Assembly: GCF_004000275.1 (NCBI RefSeq) | Contig: NZ_RCIP01000002.1 | Location: 283-64,282 of the forward strand | Length of the DNA: 64,000 bases | DNA from: Saccharospirillum alexandrii | Lineage (GTDB): Bacteria; Pseudomonadota; Gammaproteobacteria; Pseudomonadales; Natronospirillaceae | Direction of reading: 5' to 3' | Shown: positions 20,499-31,816 of the stretch, piece by piece | Layout: each line of letters opens with the position of its first letter | How positions within the stretch are numbered: the stretch's first letter is position 1 | The notes under the pieces: model-generated | Told to the model about the DNA's origin: nothing | The model's database searches: none | Seen by the model: the letters and a program-made list of their open reading frames with translations, nothing else | Program-made: the position numbers and the translations under genes

Positions 20499-21139
20499 GT
20501 CAGTGGCACCCGCAACCCGATCAACTTGTGGAATTTGCAGCCGGTACCTGCCACACCGGCATGAGTGTGGCGATCTCCGTACACCTGCATTACTGCCCGC
20601 AATGCCGTGCTGCTCTAAGTGAGTTGGAGAGCACCTCTGCGGTTCTATTTGAACAGCAGGCGGCCGTACCGGTAACGGATTCGGCTTTCGACCAGCTGAT
20701 GCAACGCATACAGAAGGATCCCGTAACTGAACCGGAGCCCGCGCCCGTGCTGAGCAATCGCTTTCCCAAAGCGCTGGCCACACTGCTGCCCGCCTCGCTG
20801 GATGAGCTGGACTGGCGCCAGCCGATGAAAAACCTGCGCGTCAGTCACCTAATGACTGACGAAAGCGGCATGATCATTGGTCTGCATCACATGAAAGCTG
20901 GTGGCCGTGTACCGAACCATTACCACCGGGGTGAGGAAATCAGTGTCGTGCTAGAGGGCGGTTTCTCGGACCAGCTTGGTTCCTACGGTGCCGGCGACTT
21001 TATCACGCGCACACCGAGTGATACCCACTCGCCGCGGGCCGATGCCCACGAAGATTGCCTGATGCTCTCGGTCGTCGCCGCTCCGGTCAAGTTAACCGGT
21101 GCGCTGGGCTGGCTACTGAACCCTTTCCTGAAGCCCTAA
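20495..21139 (+). CDS. chrR: ChrR-type zinc anti-sigma factor with cupin domain
   Basis: The 214-residue protein has both ChrR domains. The N-terminal zinc anti-sigma domain has H5, H30, C34 and C37, in exactly the H-x24-H-x3-C-x2-C spacing of Rhodobacter ChrR. The C-terminal cupin domain has H142, H144, E148 and H178, again matching the ChrR metal ligands with a one-residue offset. ChrR holds RpoE inactive until singlet oxygen or organic peroxide triggers release. It is translationally coupled to the sigma gene and followed by a bidirectional terminator. Confidence 0.93.
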   Translation: MSQWHPQPDQLVEFAAGTCHTGMSVAISVHLHYCPQCRAALSELESTSAVLFEQQAAVPVTDSAFDQLMQRIQKDPVTEPEPAPVLSNRFPKALATLLPASLDELDWRQPMKNLRVSHLMTDESGMIIGLHHMKAGGRVPNHYHRGEEISVVLEGGFSDQLGSYGAGDFITRTPSDTHSPRADAHEDCLMLSVVAAPVKLTGALGWLLNPFLKP

Positions 21140-21163
21140 TCTGGCTTCATCTGGCACCCAAAG

Positions 21164-21190
21164 AAAACCCCGGCTTTGCCGGGGTTTTTT
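21164..21190. terminator. Bidirectional intrinsic terminator
   Basis: CCCCGGC (21168-21174), loop TTT and GCCGGGG (21178-21184) are flanked by AAAA on the left and TTTTTT on the right. It ends the sigma/chrR operon on the plus strand and serves the convergent D-lactate dehydrogenase gene on the minus strand. Confidence 0.9.
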
Positions 21191-21193
21191 GGT

Positions 21194-24007
<2,814 letters not shown>

Positions 24008-24180
24008 AACCGGTCCTGTTCTGGCGTTTGTTGGTATCAGTGAAGGCTCGTTTGGCGACTAAGGTGCCATGTCCGTCGACAAAAAACCTCTCCCTACCGG
24101 GTCCCCGTTCCCTAAAAGTGCGCCGGTACGCCACAAAAAGCCGTAAACTGGGGAGCATCAACAACCCGTCTTTTTAAAAG

Positions 24181-24191
24181 TGGTCAGACCA
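24181..24191. promoter_or_regulatory. FadR/LldR-type operator
   Basis: TGGTCAGACCA matches the TGGT-N3-ACCA core of operators bound by FadR-subfamily GntR regulators such as PdhR and LldR. It directly abuts the ATG of the regulator gene at 24192, which suggests autoregulation and perhaps control of the divergent dehydrogenase gene, whose start is 174 bases away. Confidence 0.7.
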
Positions 24192-24923
24192 ATGACAATA
24201 CGCAGGATAGACCGGCTCTGCCAGTTGCTGAACCAGCAACTGCTGGACGGCGATCTGAAACCGGGAGACAAGCTGCCCTCGGAACGCCAACTGGCGATGC
24301 GCTTTGAAACCAGCCGGCCACTGGTCCGTGAAGCGCTGCAGCAACTTAAAGGGCTGGGCATCATCGAAAGTCGACAGGGAGGCGGCACCTACGTATGCCA
24401 GAACTACGCTGAACCGGCCGGTTCACCTCTGTCATCCCTGCTCGGCAAACGTCAGGACCCGGTGCGGCTGAATGCCGAATTACTGGAATATCGCATCACC
24501 ATTGAAGCACGGTGCGCGGCGCTGGCGGCCGAACGCGCCACCGTCGACGACCTGCAACGGCTGGACCTGGCCTACCAGCATTTGCGCAAAGCACACCAGC
24601 AGCGGGATCTCGACGCCGAAGCCCAGGCCGATGCCCGGTTTCATCTGGCCATTGCCGCTGCCAGCCACAACCGCGTTTTTCTTCAGACTCTGCAGGGCCT
24701 CTTTGGCTTGCTCAAGAATAACGTCATCACCAACATAGGCGGGCTCAGCAGTCACCCTGATATCCGGGCACGCCTGATGGGGCAGCATGCCCGCCTGTTT
24801 GAGGCAATCTACCAGCGAAAACCTGAAGCTGCGCAGACGGCCATTGAAGAACACCTGGCTTATGTCAGCGAATTTTCAGACCAGCTCAACCGTGAGCGCC
24901 AGCGTCTGAGGGGCTCTGGCTAG
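24192..24923 (+). CDS. FadR-subfamily GntR regulator, LldR-like
   Basis: This 243-residue regulator has an N-terminal winged helix (DLKPGDKLPSERQLAMRF, then SRPLVREALQQLKGLGII) and a C-terminal FCD ligand domain whose metal-binding His residues are visible (ADARFHLAIAAASHN, QHARLFEAI, EEHLAYV). It most resembles LldR/PdhR. It is divergent from the D-lactate dehydrogenase gene, the probable target. I prefer ATG 24192 to GTG 24180 because the operator fills 24181-24191. No ribosome site precedes either, so a leaderless message is possible. Its end overlaps the convergent acetyltransferase gene by 38 bases. Confidence 0.86.
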   Translation: MTIRRIDRLCQLLNQQLLDGDLKPGDKLPSERQLAMRFETSRPLVREALQQLKGLGIIESRQGGGTYVCQNYAEPAGSPLSSLLGKRQDPVRLNAELLEYRITIEARCAALAAERATVDDLQRLDLAYQHLRKAHQQRDLDAEAQADARFHLAIAAASHNRVFLQTLQGLFGLLKNNVITNIGGLSSHPDIRARLMGQHARLFEAIYQRKPEAAQTAIEEHLAYVSEFSDQLNRERQRLRGSG

Positions 24924-25392
24924 GCGGACGCTGCATCCATTGATGCTCGATATCGTCTTCGAGGTACCGATCCCCAACCGGCTCGAAGCCAAAGGATTGG
25001 TAGAACGGAACAAGGTGCGCCTGAGCACCCAGAGCCAGGCCAGAACCGGGAAATAGTCTGGTCATGGCAGTGACGGATTCGCGCATCAGCTCCCGGCCCA
25101 GCCCCTGACCGCGGGCATTGGCACGAGTAACCACCCGGCCAATCGCTGGCCAGTCGCCGGCAACACCGGGTGGCAGCAACCGGGCAACGGCCACCAATTG
25201 ACCGGCCCGGTAGCCGAGCAGGTGCCAGGCCAGGTCATCCAGACCGTCGGCATCCTGATACGGGCAATTCTGCTCCACCACAAAAACGGCTGCACGCAAT
25301 GCCAACACATCATACAGGGTGCGCGTATCGAGCTGCTCAAACGTCAGGCATTGCCAGGTACAGCCCTGGCCGGTTATCGGCTCGTGAATCAC
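24886..25392 (-). CDS. ElaA-like GNAT acetyltransferase
   Basis: This 168-residue GNAT-fold protein resembles ElaA. It has the LYDVLALRAAVFVVEQNCPY N-terminal motif and the acetyl-CoA loop RVVTRANARGQGLGRELM near residue 95. The substrate is unknown. The GTG start at 25392 overlaps the riboflavin synthase stop (GTGA), so it is translationally coupled to it. Its 3' end overlaps the convergent regulator gene by 38 bases. Confidence 0.85.
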   Translation of the reverse strand: MIHEPITGQGCTWQCLTFEQLDTRTLYDVLALRAAVFVVEQNCPYQDADGLDDLAWHLLGYRAGQLVAVARLLPPGVAGDWPAIGRVVTRANARGQGLGRELMRESVTAMTRLFPGSGLALGAQAHLVPFYQSFGFEPVGDRYLEDDIEHQWMQRPPSQSPSDAGAHG

Positions 25393-26000
25393 AGCTGCCC
25401 CGCCGCTTTCATCCGGCCCAGGGTGTCGACAATGGCCTGGGTGTGGGCGTCGAACTCCACATTAACCCGGTCGCCGACTCCGGCGTCGCCAAAGGTAGTC
25501 ACCGCCAGCGTCTCGGGAATCAGAAACACATTAAACCGGTCGTCGCGGACTTCGCCGATGGTCAGACTGCAGCCGTTCAAGCCCACATAACCCTTGGGGA
25601 AGAGGTAGCGCCGTTGTTCGTCGTCAATGCCGAACCAGAGGATGCAATTATTCTCGGGGCGTTCAATATCCAGAATCGGAACCGTGTGATGCACATGTCC
25701 CGACATGACATGGCCACCGATGTCATCACCAAAGCGCGCCGCCCGCTCAACATTAACCAGATCGCCATCACTCAGGTCTGCCAGGTTGGTGACCCTCAGT
25801 GTCTCCATCATCACATCAAAATAGGCGCGCTCACCCTGTTGCCGGGTAACTGTCAGACAGGCACCGTTCAGTGCAATACTGGCGCCAATGACCAGACCTT
25901 CGGTTTGCTTGGCCGTCAGCGGTACCGACAGGGTCCATAACTGGGGCAAACGAGCTTCGATGGTAACCGGCGCCCGGTTTTGCACAATTCCTGAAAACAT
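25389..26000 (-). CDS. ribE: Riboflavin synthase alpha subunit
   Basis: Riboflavin synthase dismutates two molecules of 6,7-dimethyl-8-ribityllumazine to riboflavin. The 203-residue protein has two lumazine-binding repeats: MFSGIVQ, NGACLTVT and GGHVMSGHVH in the first, NGCSLTIGEV and NVFLIPETL in the second. It closely follows the E. coli-type enzyme. The ATG at 26000 has GAGG 7 bases upstream, just below a strong hairpin. No FMN riboswitch is visible. It stands apart from the rib cluster. Confidence 0.93.
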   Translation of the reverse strand: MFSGIVQNRAPVTIEARLPQLWTLSVPLTAKQTEGLVIGASIALNGACLTVTRQQGERAYFDVMMETLRVTNLADLSDGDLVNVERAARFGDDIGGHVMSGHVHHTVPILDIERPENNCILWFGIDDEQRRYLFPKGYVGLNGCSLTIGEVRDDRFNVFLIPETLAVTTFGDAGVGDRVNVEFDAHTQAIVDTLGRMKAAGQL

Positions 26001-26011
26001 GAGATTCCTCG

Positions 26012-26052
26012 GGGGTACGAAACAGTGGCCTGTTTTAAGGCTTTCGTACCCC
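26012..26052 (-). promoter_or_regulatory. Leader hairpin before ribE
   Basis: GGGGTACGAAA (26012-26022) and TTTCGTACCCC (26042-26052) form a perfect 11-bp stem around a 19-base loop that itself contains GCC/GGC arms. On the minus strand it lies between the glucosaminidase gene and ribE and ends only a few bases before the ribE ribosome site. It could terminate upstream transcription or limit translation. Confidence 0.6.
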
Positions 26053-26071
26053 AAAGGCAAGGGAGAGCGGG

Positions 26072-26875
26072 CTAATTGGCCGCGTAAAAGGGGCGTTGGT
26101 CGTATTCGGTCAGCTCGTTGTGGGTGATCATTTCCGTCAGCTCGCGAATGTACGCTTCACCACGAATGGAATAGCCCTCAAGTCCCCAAACCAGCATCAG
26201 GGAGGAGGCTGGTTCACCGAGATAGCGCAGCTCAGAGCGAATATTGCGCATATCACGGTAAGGCGGGTGGGTATTGACGTTCTGGAAATAGGATGCGACC
26301 GATTCGGCTACGTCTTCAAACAACTTCACTTCATAGCGCTCCCCTTCCGGTCGACCCGCCGGCACCAGGCCACAGCCTTCGGCGAAGCACCACTGCCCGA
26401 ACAGATTATTGCCCTCAACGGCAAACCGGCTCGTGCCCCAGGCGCTTTCATTGGCTGCCTGAGCCAGTACCAGTGAGGCCGGAATAACATCGACGCGGTT
26501 GAGCATTAGTTCGAAGTAGGCATCACTGCCGGGCGTTTCCTCTACCTCGTAGTCACGTCCCAACTGGGCCAGATAGGATGTCTGCCAGGGCGCGGCCGTT
26601 TTGCCCTGATCCAGATCAGTCTGCATCTGCAGCAACCAGATTCGTTCCGCCACGATGCGCTGGTTGACGCGCTGAATGATGGGGTTCAAAAAATCAAAAA
26701 ACACCTGTTTTTTGGTCGCAACGTCATCAATACTTGCCATGTCTGGCAAGTCTGAATCGACCGATTCCAGTTGTCCGGGCGCTTCCGCCCACACCAGAGC
26801 TATCGGCATCACCAATAGCAGTAAAGTCGCGACCCAAATCCCTGGATTCCACATAATTGTTTCCGTCGTTTTCAT
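26072..26875 (-). CDS. Bax-like glucosaminidase
   Basis: This 267-residue protein has an N-terminal signal or anchor helix (about residues 11-31) and a C-terminal glucosaminidase (Bax/FlgJ-like) domain. Conserved patterns are LVLAQAANESAWGTSRFAVEGNN, with the likely catalytic Glu in AANESAWG near residue 144, then FGQWCF, AESVASYFQNVNTHPPYR and GLEGYS. It should cleave the glycan backbone of peptidoglycan in the periplasm. The first ATG is used. It is divergent from the MFS gene. Confidence 0.88.
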   Translation of the reverse strand: MKTTETIMWNPGIWVATLLLLVMPIALVWAEAPGQLESVDSDLPDMASIDDVATKKQVFFDFLNPIIQRVNQRIVAERIWLLQMQTDLDQGKTAAPWQTSYLAQLGRDYEVEETPGSDAYFELMLNRVDVIPASLVLAQAANESAWGTSRFAVEGNNLFGQWCFAEGCGLVPAGRPEGERYEVKLFEDVAESVASYFQNVNTHPPYRDMRNIRSELRYLGEPASSLMLVWGLEGYSIRGEAYIRELTEMITHNELTEYDQRPFYAAN

Positions 26876-26984
26876 GCCGTTAATGAATTTACAAGCCGCG
26901 TGAGTATAGAGTGACCTGTACGATAATCAACCAACTCTCACTCAGGTCGCAGAGGGTTCGAGGTAGCGTGTCGTATCGGATCAC

Positions 26985-27015
26985 TTGACTTTCCCCCCGC
27001 GGGAAGGTCTAAACA
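26985..27015 (+). promoter_or_regulatory. MerR/CueR-type promoter and operator
   Basis: TTGACT (26985-26990) and TAAACA (27010-27015) are separated by 19 bases. Between them, ACTTTCC (26988-26994) and GGAAGGT (27002-27008) form an interrupted palindrome with a 7-base centre. The same 7-7-7 layout and long spacer occur at the CueR-controlled E. coli copA promoter. The implied regulator is a MerR-family metal sensor encoded elsewhere. Confidence 0.65.
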
Positions 27016-27051
27016 GGGTCATAAAGGCTAATCAGGAAAGAGTAACCCACG

Positions 27052-28254
27052 ATGAACAAACCAAGCCCCGCCCTCTGGACCCTGATCGCCATGCAGGCGC
27101 TGTCGATGTGCGCGCCACCCATGGTGATACTGATCGGCGGCCTGATCGGGACTCAACTCGCCCCCAATCCGCAACTGGCGACCCTGCCCCTATCGGTACT
27201 GGTCATCACCACGGCCTTCAGTACCTTCCCGACCGCGATGATCATGCAGCATCTGGGTCGGAAGAGAGGTTTCCTCATCGGTAACCTGGTCTCGCTGGCG
27301 TCTTGCGGCATTGCCATTGCGGCCATCTATGCCCAGAGCTTTGTACTGTTACTGGTAGCGACCGGCGGCCTCGGCTTCAACATGGCCTTTGTAAACCAGT
27401 TTCGCTTTGCCGCCATGGAGCGTGTGGCACCTGAACACCAGGGACAAGCGGTTTCCTGGCTGCTGCTTGGCGGCATATTCGCGGCCCTGGTTGGCCCGGA
27501 ACTCGGTGCCCTGGGTGAGTCCCTGCTGGGTGTTCCCTACGCCGGTGCCTTCCTGTTGCTGGCTGGCGTGTTGCTAGGGGTCACCCCGTTGCTAATCTTT
27601 GCCTACCAGGACCTGCCTTACCAGGCACCTATCAAACAGTCGGTCGGCCGGCCCTGGGGTTCCTTGCTGCAACAGCCGGTGCTTTGGCTGGCCCTGCTGG
27701 CCGGAGCGATTTCCTACAGCGTAATGACGCTGGTAATGACGGCGGCGCCGCTGAGCATGCACGATATGGATCAGCACAGTCTGCAGGCCACCAAAACTGC
27801 CATCCAGGCACATATTCTTGCCATGTTCCTGCCATCACTGGCGACCAGTTGGCTGATCCGGCGCTTTGGACCGGAGCGATTGCTGATGCTCGGGCTGTTT
27901 ATTTACGCCCTAATGGTCCTGGCCGGGCTCAGTGGGCATGGGGTCAGTCATTACACCATCAGCCTAATTCTCCTGGGCATAGGCTGGAACTTTCTGTTTG
28001 TCTCGGGCACCACGCTGCTGCCCAGAGCCTATCAGGACTCGGAGCGATTTCGGGTTCAGGCGGCGAATGAATTTCTGGTGTTTGGCGCCCAGGCACTGGC
28101 AACCCTCGGCGCAGCCTGGTTACTGTTCCGGTTCAGTTGGGAAATATTACTCTATGCCACGGTACCGGCTCTGGCGGTATTGTCAGCGACTCTACTCTGG
28201 CACAAGCTCAGTCTGAAGGCTGCACAAAACAGTTCACGGGCTGACTCGGTTTAA
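27052..28254 (+). CDS. MFS transporter, CcoA-like copper importer
   Basis: This 400-residue, 12-helix major facilitator has the MFS loop 2-3 motif HLGRKRG near residue 67. In the second half it has M225-x3-M229 (MTLVM) and H254-x3-M258 (HILAM). These MxxxM and HxxxM motifs define the CcoA copper importers needed for cbb3 oxidase assembly and are missing from related riboflavin transporters (RfnT). A CueR-type promoter precedes it. Family placement as MFS is firm; copper import is inferred from motifs and promoter. Confidence 0.8.
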   Translation: MNKPSPALWTLIAMQALSMCAPPMVILIGGLIGTQLAPNPQLATLPLSVLVITTAFSTFPTAMIMQHLGRKRGFLIGNLVSLASCGIAIAAIYAQSFVLLLVATGGLGFNMAFVNQFRFAAMERVAPEHQGQAVSWLLLGGIFAALVGPELGALGESLLGVPYAGAFLLLAGVLLGVTPLLIFAYQDLPYQAPIKQSVGRPWGSLLQQPVLWLALLAGAISYSVMTLVMTAAPLSMHDMDQHSLQATKTAIQAHILAMFLPSLATSWLIRRFGPERLLMLGLFIYALMVLAGLSGHGVSHYTISLILLGIGWNFLFVSGTTLLPRAYQDSERFRVQAANEFLVFGAQALATLGAAWLLFRFSWEILLYATVPALAVLSATLLWHKLSLKAAQNSSRADSV

Positions 28255-28317
28255 CGAGGCCCGGATTATAGTGAACAGGGGTATTAATCAGCGCTGTATC
28301 AGAAAGACACAAGCATG

Positions 28318-28345
28318 AGGCCCGCTCCCGGGGCCTCTGTTTTCA
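28318..28345 (+). terminator. Terminator after the MFS gene
   Basis: GAGGCCC (28318-28324) pairs with GGGCCTC (about 28331-28337), followed by TGTTTT. It lies 63 bases after the MFS stop and before the convergent small gene, for which it may also act weakly. Confidence 0.6.
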
Positions 28346-28363
28346 GTAAGACAACATCGGGCT

Positions 28364-28486
28364 TTACCGCCGGCGTCGAGCCTCGTCCTCTTTCACCCGG
28401 ATAGGTTCCGGCTTTACTGCCGTACCCTGGCTGTATACCCGCCAGGCAACAGCCCCCAGCAACATTGTCAACAACAGTACGGTCAT
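28364..28486 (-). CDS. 40-residue single-helix membrane peptide
   Basis: A 40-codon reading frame starts at ATG 28486 with GAGGGG seven bases upstream. It encodes a hydrophobic helix (MTVLLLTMLLGAVAWRVY, residues 1-18) followed by a charged tail ending KEDEARRRR. The layout is that of a small inner-membrane protein with a basic cytoplasmic C-terminus. It matches no family I can name. It is convergent with the MFS gene and upstream of nothing obvious. The ribosome site and composition favour a real gene. Confidence 0.6.
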   Translation of the reverse strand: MTVLLLTMLLGAVAWRVYSQGTAVKPEPIRVKEDEARRRR

Positions 28487-28513
28487 CGTTTACCCCTCAT
28501 AACGGGTGTATTT

Positions 28514-28548
28514 GCCAACCCGGGTTGGCCCTATCACCATGGGTGATC
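28514..28548. repeat. Two small palindromes upstream of the small membrane gene
   Basis: GCCAACCCGGGTTGGC (28514-28529) is a perfect 16-bp palindrome, and ATCACC-ATG-GGTGAT (28534-28548) is an interrupted one. Both lie in the leader or promoter of the 40-codon gene on the minus strand and may be regulator-binding sites. Confidence 0.45.
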
Positions 28549-28639
28549 AACTGAAGTATAGCCTTATTGATCCCAGCGGCCAGTCAAAACCCATGTCGTT
28601 GTCGTGTAAATGCCGTCAGATTCACAGCAAGCGTGTCTT

Positions 28640-28966
28640 CTAACTGCGTTTTGACGGTCCCGATGCCGGAAACGCGATGACCGGCCCGCCCTTGCTATCG
28701 CTTATTTTGGCAACGCCTTCCTGCTCAACCTCGTCAATACGGGTAATGGAATGCATCGGAATAAAGCTGCGCTTGACACCACTGAACTCTTTTTTCAGCC
28801 GCTCTTCTCCCGGATCCACCAGCAACTGGCTGCGCTCGCCAAAAATCAGCTCCTCGATCTCGATAAAGCCATACAAGTCACTTTGATAGACCTGTTCACA
28901 ATACACTTCGTACACTTTGTCCTGATTGATAAAGGACACTCTGTAAATGGCCTTGGGTTGTTTCAT
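28640..28966 (-). CDS. DUF1820 family protein
   Basis: This 108-residue protein matches the DUF1820 family (PKAIYRVSFINQDKVYEVYCEQVYQS... pattern, split here as IYRVSFINQ, YEVYCEQVYQSDLYGFIEIE and SFIPMHSI). It is small, beta-rich and soluble, with no known function. In pseudomonads a member sits beside miaB, as here, where it is divergent from miaB. I place the start at ATG 28966; a further in-frame start at 29002 adds residues without family support. Confidence 0.85.
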   Translation of the reverse strand: MKQPKAIYRVSFINQDKVYEVYCEQVYQSDLYGFIEIEELIFGERSQLLVDPGEERLKKEFSGVKRSFIPMHSITRIDEVEQEGVAKISDSKGGPVIAFPASGPSKRS

Positions 28967-29210
28967 CGCCGGGTAACGTCCTGACTGATACTTGGGGTTC
29001 ACAACAGCGGAACACCAGTGCCCGCTGCCTCATTCATCCCGGCAATATGGGCTCCGCAACGGTCTTATTCAATAGCCAGGGGTACAGCACCTCAATCTGC
29101 CTGAATTCTGTGCAGCGGATGGTTGGGTCGGCGCCCGGTTATGCGTATAATCTGCGCCCCTTTTGAGCGTCGGCCTCGCCAGCGCTCGTGTTGACTAAAA
29201 CTGCAGGCTC

Positions 29211-30575
29211 ATGACCAAAAAACTCTTTATCAAAACGCACGGCTGCCAGATGAACGAATACGATTCATCGCGCATGGCCGACCTGTTGGGCGACAGCCAC
29301 GGTTATACCCTGACCGACAACGCCGATGAGGCCGACGTGCTGCTGCTGAACACCTGCTCCATCCGTGAAAAAGCACAGGACAAGGTGTTCCATCAGCTCG
29401 GTCGCTGGAAAAAGCTGAAAGCCAAGAATCCGGACCTTAAGATCGGGGTTGGCGGCTGCGTGGCCTCTCAGGAAGGCCAGGCGATATCCGACCGTGCGCC
29501 CTACGTTGATATGATTTTTGGCCCCCAGACCTTGCATCGCCTACCGCAGATGCTTGATGCCTCCACAGGCCAGGTCGCCAATGCCGCCGGCAACCGCATT
29601 GCCATGGTCGATGTGACCTTTCCGGAAATTGAGAAATTCGACCACTTGCCCGCCCCGAAAAGCGACGGTGTCACGGCCTTTGTTTCCGTGATGGAAGGCT
29701 GTTCCAAATACTGCACCTTCTGCGTTGTGCCTTATACAAGGGGCGAGGAAGTCAGCCGCCCGTTCGATGACGTCATCACCGAAGTCGTCCAACTGGCGGA
29801 ACAGGGCGTGCGGGAAATCAACTTCCTGGGCCAGAACGTCAATGCCTACCGCGGCCCACGCCACGACGGCGGCGAAGCCGACCTGGCTGAGCTGATCACC
29901 CTGGCTGCCCGCGTTGACGGCATCGACCGCATCCGTTTCACCACCAGCCATCCGGTCGAGTTCACCGACTCGCTGGTAGACGCCTACCTCGACGTGCCGG
30001 AACTGGTCAGTCACCTGCATCTGCCCGTACAAAGTGGTTCAGACACGATATTGAGCGCCATGAAGCGCGGTCACACCGCCGCGGAATACGTCGAAAAGAT
30101 GGAGCGCATCCGCGCCAACCGACCGGATATCAGTTTCTCGTCCGACTTCATCATCGGCTTTCCGGGCGAAACCGAGGCCGACTTCGAAGCCACCATGAAC
30201 CTGATTCAGACCATCGGCTTCGACCACAGCTTCAGCTTCGTCTACAGCCCCCGACCGGGTACCCCGGCGGCCAATCTGGATGACACCACGCCGGAGGCCA
30301 TCAAAAAGCAACGTCTGGCCATTCTGCAAGACAGAATCATCCAGCAGGCGGCTCAGATCAGCCGCCGCATGGTCGGCAGCACCCAAACCATACTGGTCAG
30401 CGAGCGCTCTAAGCGCAATCCGGCTGAGCTGCAGGGCCGCACAGAAAACAACCGACCGACCTTCTTTGAACATAATGACGACGAATTGATCGGAAAGTTC
30501 GTGCAGGTCCGTATTACCGAAGCCTTCGCCAACAGCTTGCGCGGCGAGGTTATCAATACTGACCTGGCCTATTGA
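29211..30575 (+). CDS. miaB: tRNA methylthiotransferase MiaB
   Basis: MiaB converts i6A37 to ms2i6A37 in tRNAs reading UNN codons, using two [4Fe-4S] clusters and SAM. The 454-residue protein has the N-terminal UPF0004 domain ([12 protein letters not shown] near 8, [12 protein letters not shown] near 45, [11 protein letters not shown] near 80), the radical-SAM motif CSKYCTFC near 164 and a C-terminal TRAM domain (about 385-450). It is followed by phoH-ybeY-corC under a separate promoter. Confidence 0.97.
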   Translation: MTKKLFIKTHGCQMNEYDSSRMADLLGDSHGYTLTDNADEADVLLLNTCSIREKAQDKVFHQLGRWKKLKAKNPDLKIGVGGCVASQEGQAISDRAPYVDMIFGPQTLHRLPQMLDASTGQVANAAGNRIAMVDVTFPEIEKFDHLPAPKSDGVTAFVSVMEGCSKYCTFCVVPYTRGEEVSRPFDDVITEVVQLAEQGVREINFLGQNVNAYRGPRHDGGEADLAELITLAARVDGIDRIRFTTSHPVEFTDSLVDAYLDVPELVSHLHLPVQSGSDTILSAMKRGHTAAEYVEKMERIRANRPDISFSSDFIIGFPGETEADFEATMNLIQTIGFDHSFSFVYSPRPGTPAANLDDTTPEAIKKQRLAILQDRIIQQAAQISRRMVGSTQTILVSERSKRNPAELQGRTENNRPTFFEHNDDELIGKFVQVRITEAFANSLRGEVINTDLAY

Positions 30576-30724
30576 CGTTGGTGGTTGTAGTCAGCTCCAG
30601 CCAGGAGCCCAAATCGGCACCAGGTGTGCCTATCCGGTGGCTGGCACGAACTGCCGGCACAAAGGTAACATCAACCACTACGACGGTGGCTGAGTAATAA
30701 ATAGTTACCACGGTAATCGACTTT

Positions 30725-30752
30725 TTGACATGGCAGGGATGCGGCGTATTCT
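30725..30752 (+). promoter_or_regulatory. phoH promoter
   Basis: A consensus TTGACA (30725-30730), a 16-base spacer and TATTCT (30747-30752) form a good sigma-70 promoter 48 bases before the phoH start. The 225-base miaB-phoH gap otherwise shows only weak hairpins. Confidence 0.75.
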
Positions 30753-30800
30753 TAGCCTATTCTGCTGATTGCAGCGCAACGTGAGAGGAACCAGAACACT

Positions 30801-31808
30801 TTGACTACCCCGTCTAATCTTGAGGCTGCAACAGCAGCGTCCGATCTGCGGCACTTTGAGCTGCAACCCGATAATCCCCAGCGACTGGCCAGCCTGTGCG
30901 GCCTGGCCAACGACAACCTCCGGCAGATTGAAGATCGCCTGGACATTCGCGTCAATAATCGCGGCAACCGCTTCGAACTGGCCGGTGATGGTGGCAGCGT
31001 TGCGGCAGCCGAAGACATCATCAAGCGGCTGTATCGGGAGACCAAAGGTGGCAAGGACTTACTGCCCGATACGGTGAACCTCTATTTGCAGCAGTCCGAG
31101 GTTGAGACCCTGAGTGAGCAGGAAGGCGCACAGCTGCATGAGCACAAACTCTATGTGCTGCATACGCCCAAATCTGTGGTCAAACCGCGCGGGCCCAATC
31201 AGCGGGCCTATGTGCACAGCGTGCTGACCCACGACATCAACTTTGGCGTTGGCCCGGCCGGCACCGGCAAGACCTTTCTGGCCGTCGCCTGCGCCGTGCA
31301 GGCGTTGCAGAAAGACCAGGTCAAACGCATTATTCTGGTCCGGCCTGCCGTAGAAGCGGGCGAAAAGCTGGGCTTTCTGCCCGGAGATCTTAGCCAGAAG
31401 GTCGACCCTTACTTGCGCCCGCTGTACGACGCGCTTTATGAAATGCTCGGCCTGGAAAAAGTCGACCGCCTGATAGAGCGCAACGTTATTGAAGTGGCGC
31501 CCTTGGCCTACATGCGTGGTCGAACGCTGAGCAATGCGTTCATTATTCTTGACGAAAGCCAGAATACCACCAAGGAACAGATGAAAATGTTCCTGACCCG
31601 CATCGGCTTTGGGTCCACTGCGGTCATCAACGGTGACCCAACACAGGTCGACCTGCCCCGGGGCAATCAGTCTGGCCTCGCTCATGCCCTCAAAATCCTG
31701 GATGGCGTCAGCGATATCAGCGTGACCCGCTTTGGCTCCAAAGACATTGTGCGTCACCCGCTGGTGCAACGCATTGTCGATGCCTATGACGCGCACGGAG
31801 ACAGCTGA
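30801..31808 (+). CDS. ybeZ: PhoH-like ATPase (YbeZ)
   Basis: This is a 335-residue PhoH/YbeZ protein with an N-terminal KH-like region (about 25-85) and a P-loop ATPase domain: [21 protein letters not shown] near residue 150 (first half quoted), Walker [12 protein letters not shown] near 248 and the sensor [12 protein letters not shown] near 277. It works with YbeY in ribosome and RNA quality control in relatives. The start is TTG 30801 with GAGAGGAA upstream. Its stop lies 8 bases before ybeY. Confidence 0.93.
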   Translation: MTTPSNLEAATAASDLRHFELQPDNPQRLASLCGLANDNLRQIEDRLDIRVNNRGNRFELAGDGGSVAAAEDIIKRLYRETKGGKDLLPDTVNLYLQQSEVETLSEQEGAQLHEHKLYVLHTPKSVVKPRGPNQRAYVHSVLTHDINFGVGPAGTGKTFLAVACAVQALQKDQVKRIILVRPAVEAGEKLGFLPGDLSQKVDPYLRPLYDALYEMLGLEKVDRLIERNVIEVAPLAYMRGRTLSNAFIILDESQNTTKEQMKMFLTRIGFGSTAVINGDPTQVDLPRGNQSGLAHALKILDGVSDISVTRFGSKDIVRHPLVQRIVDAYDAHGDS

Positions 31809-31816
31809 CCGCCGCC

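Noticed and set aside
24024-24040. A second TGGT half-site (TTGGTATCAGTG) upstream of the D-lactate dehydrogenase gene
   Set aside because: Only one half matches TGGT-N3-ACCA, so it is not strong enough to call an operator.
30576-30724. Possible structured RNA between miaB and phoH
   Set aside because: Only short imperfect hairpins are visible, with no promoter-terminator pair enclosing them.
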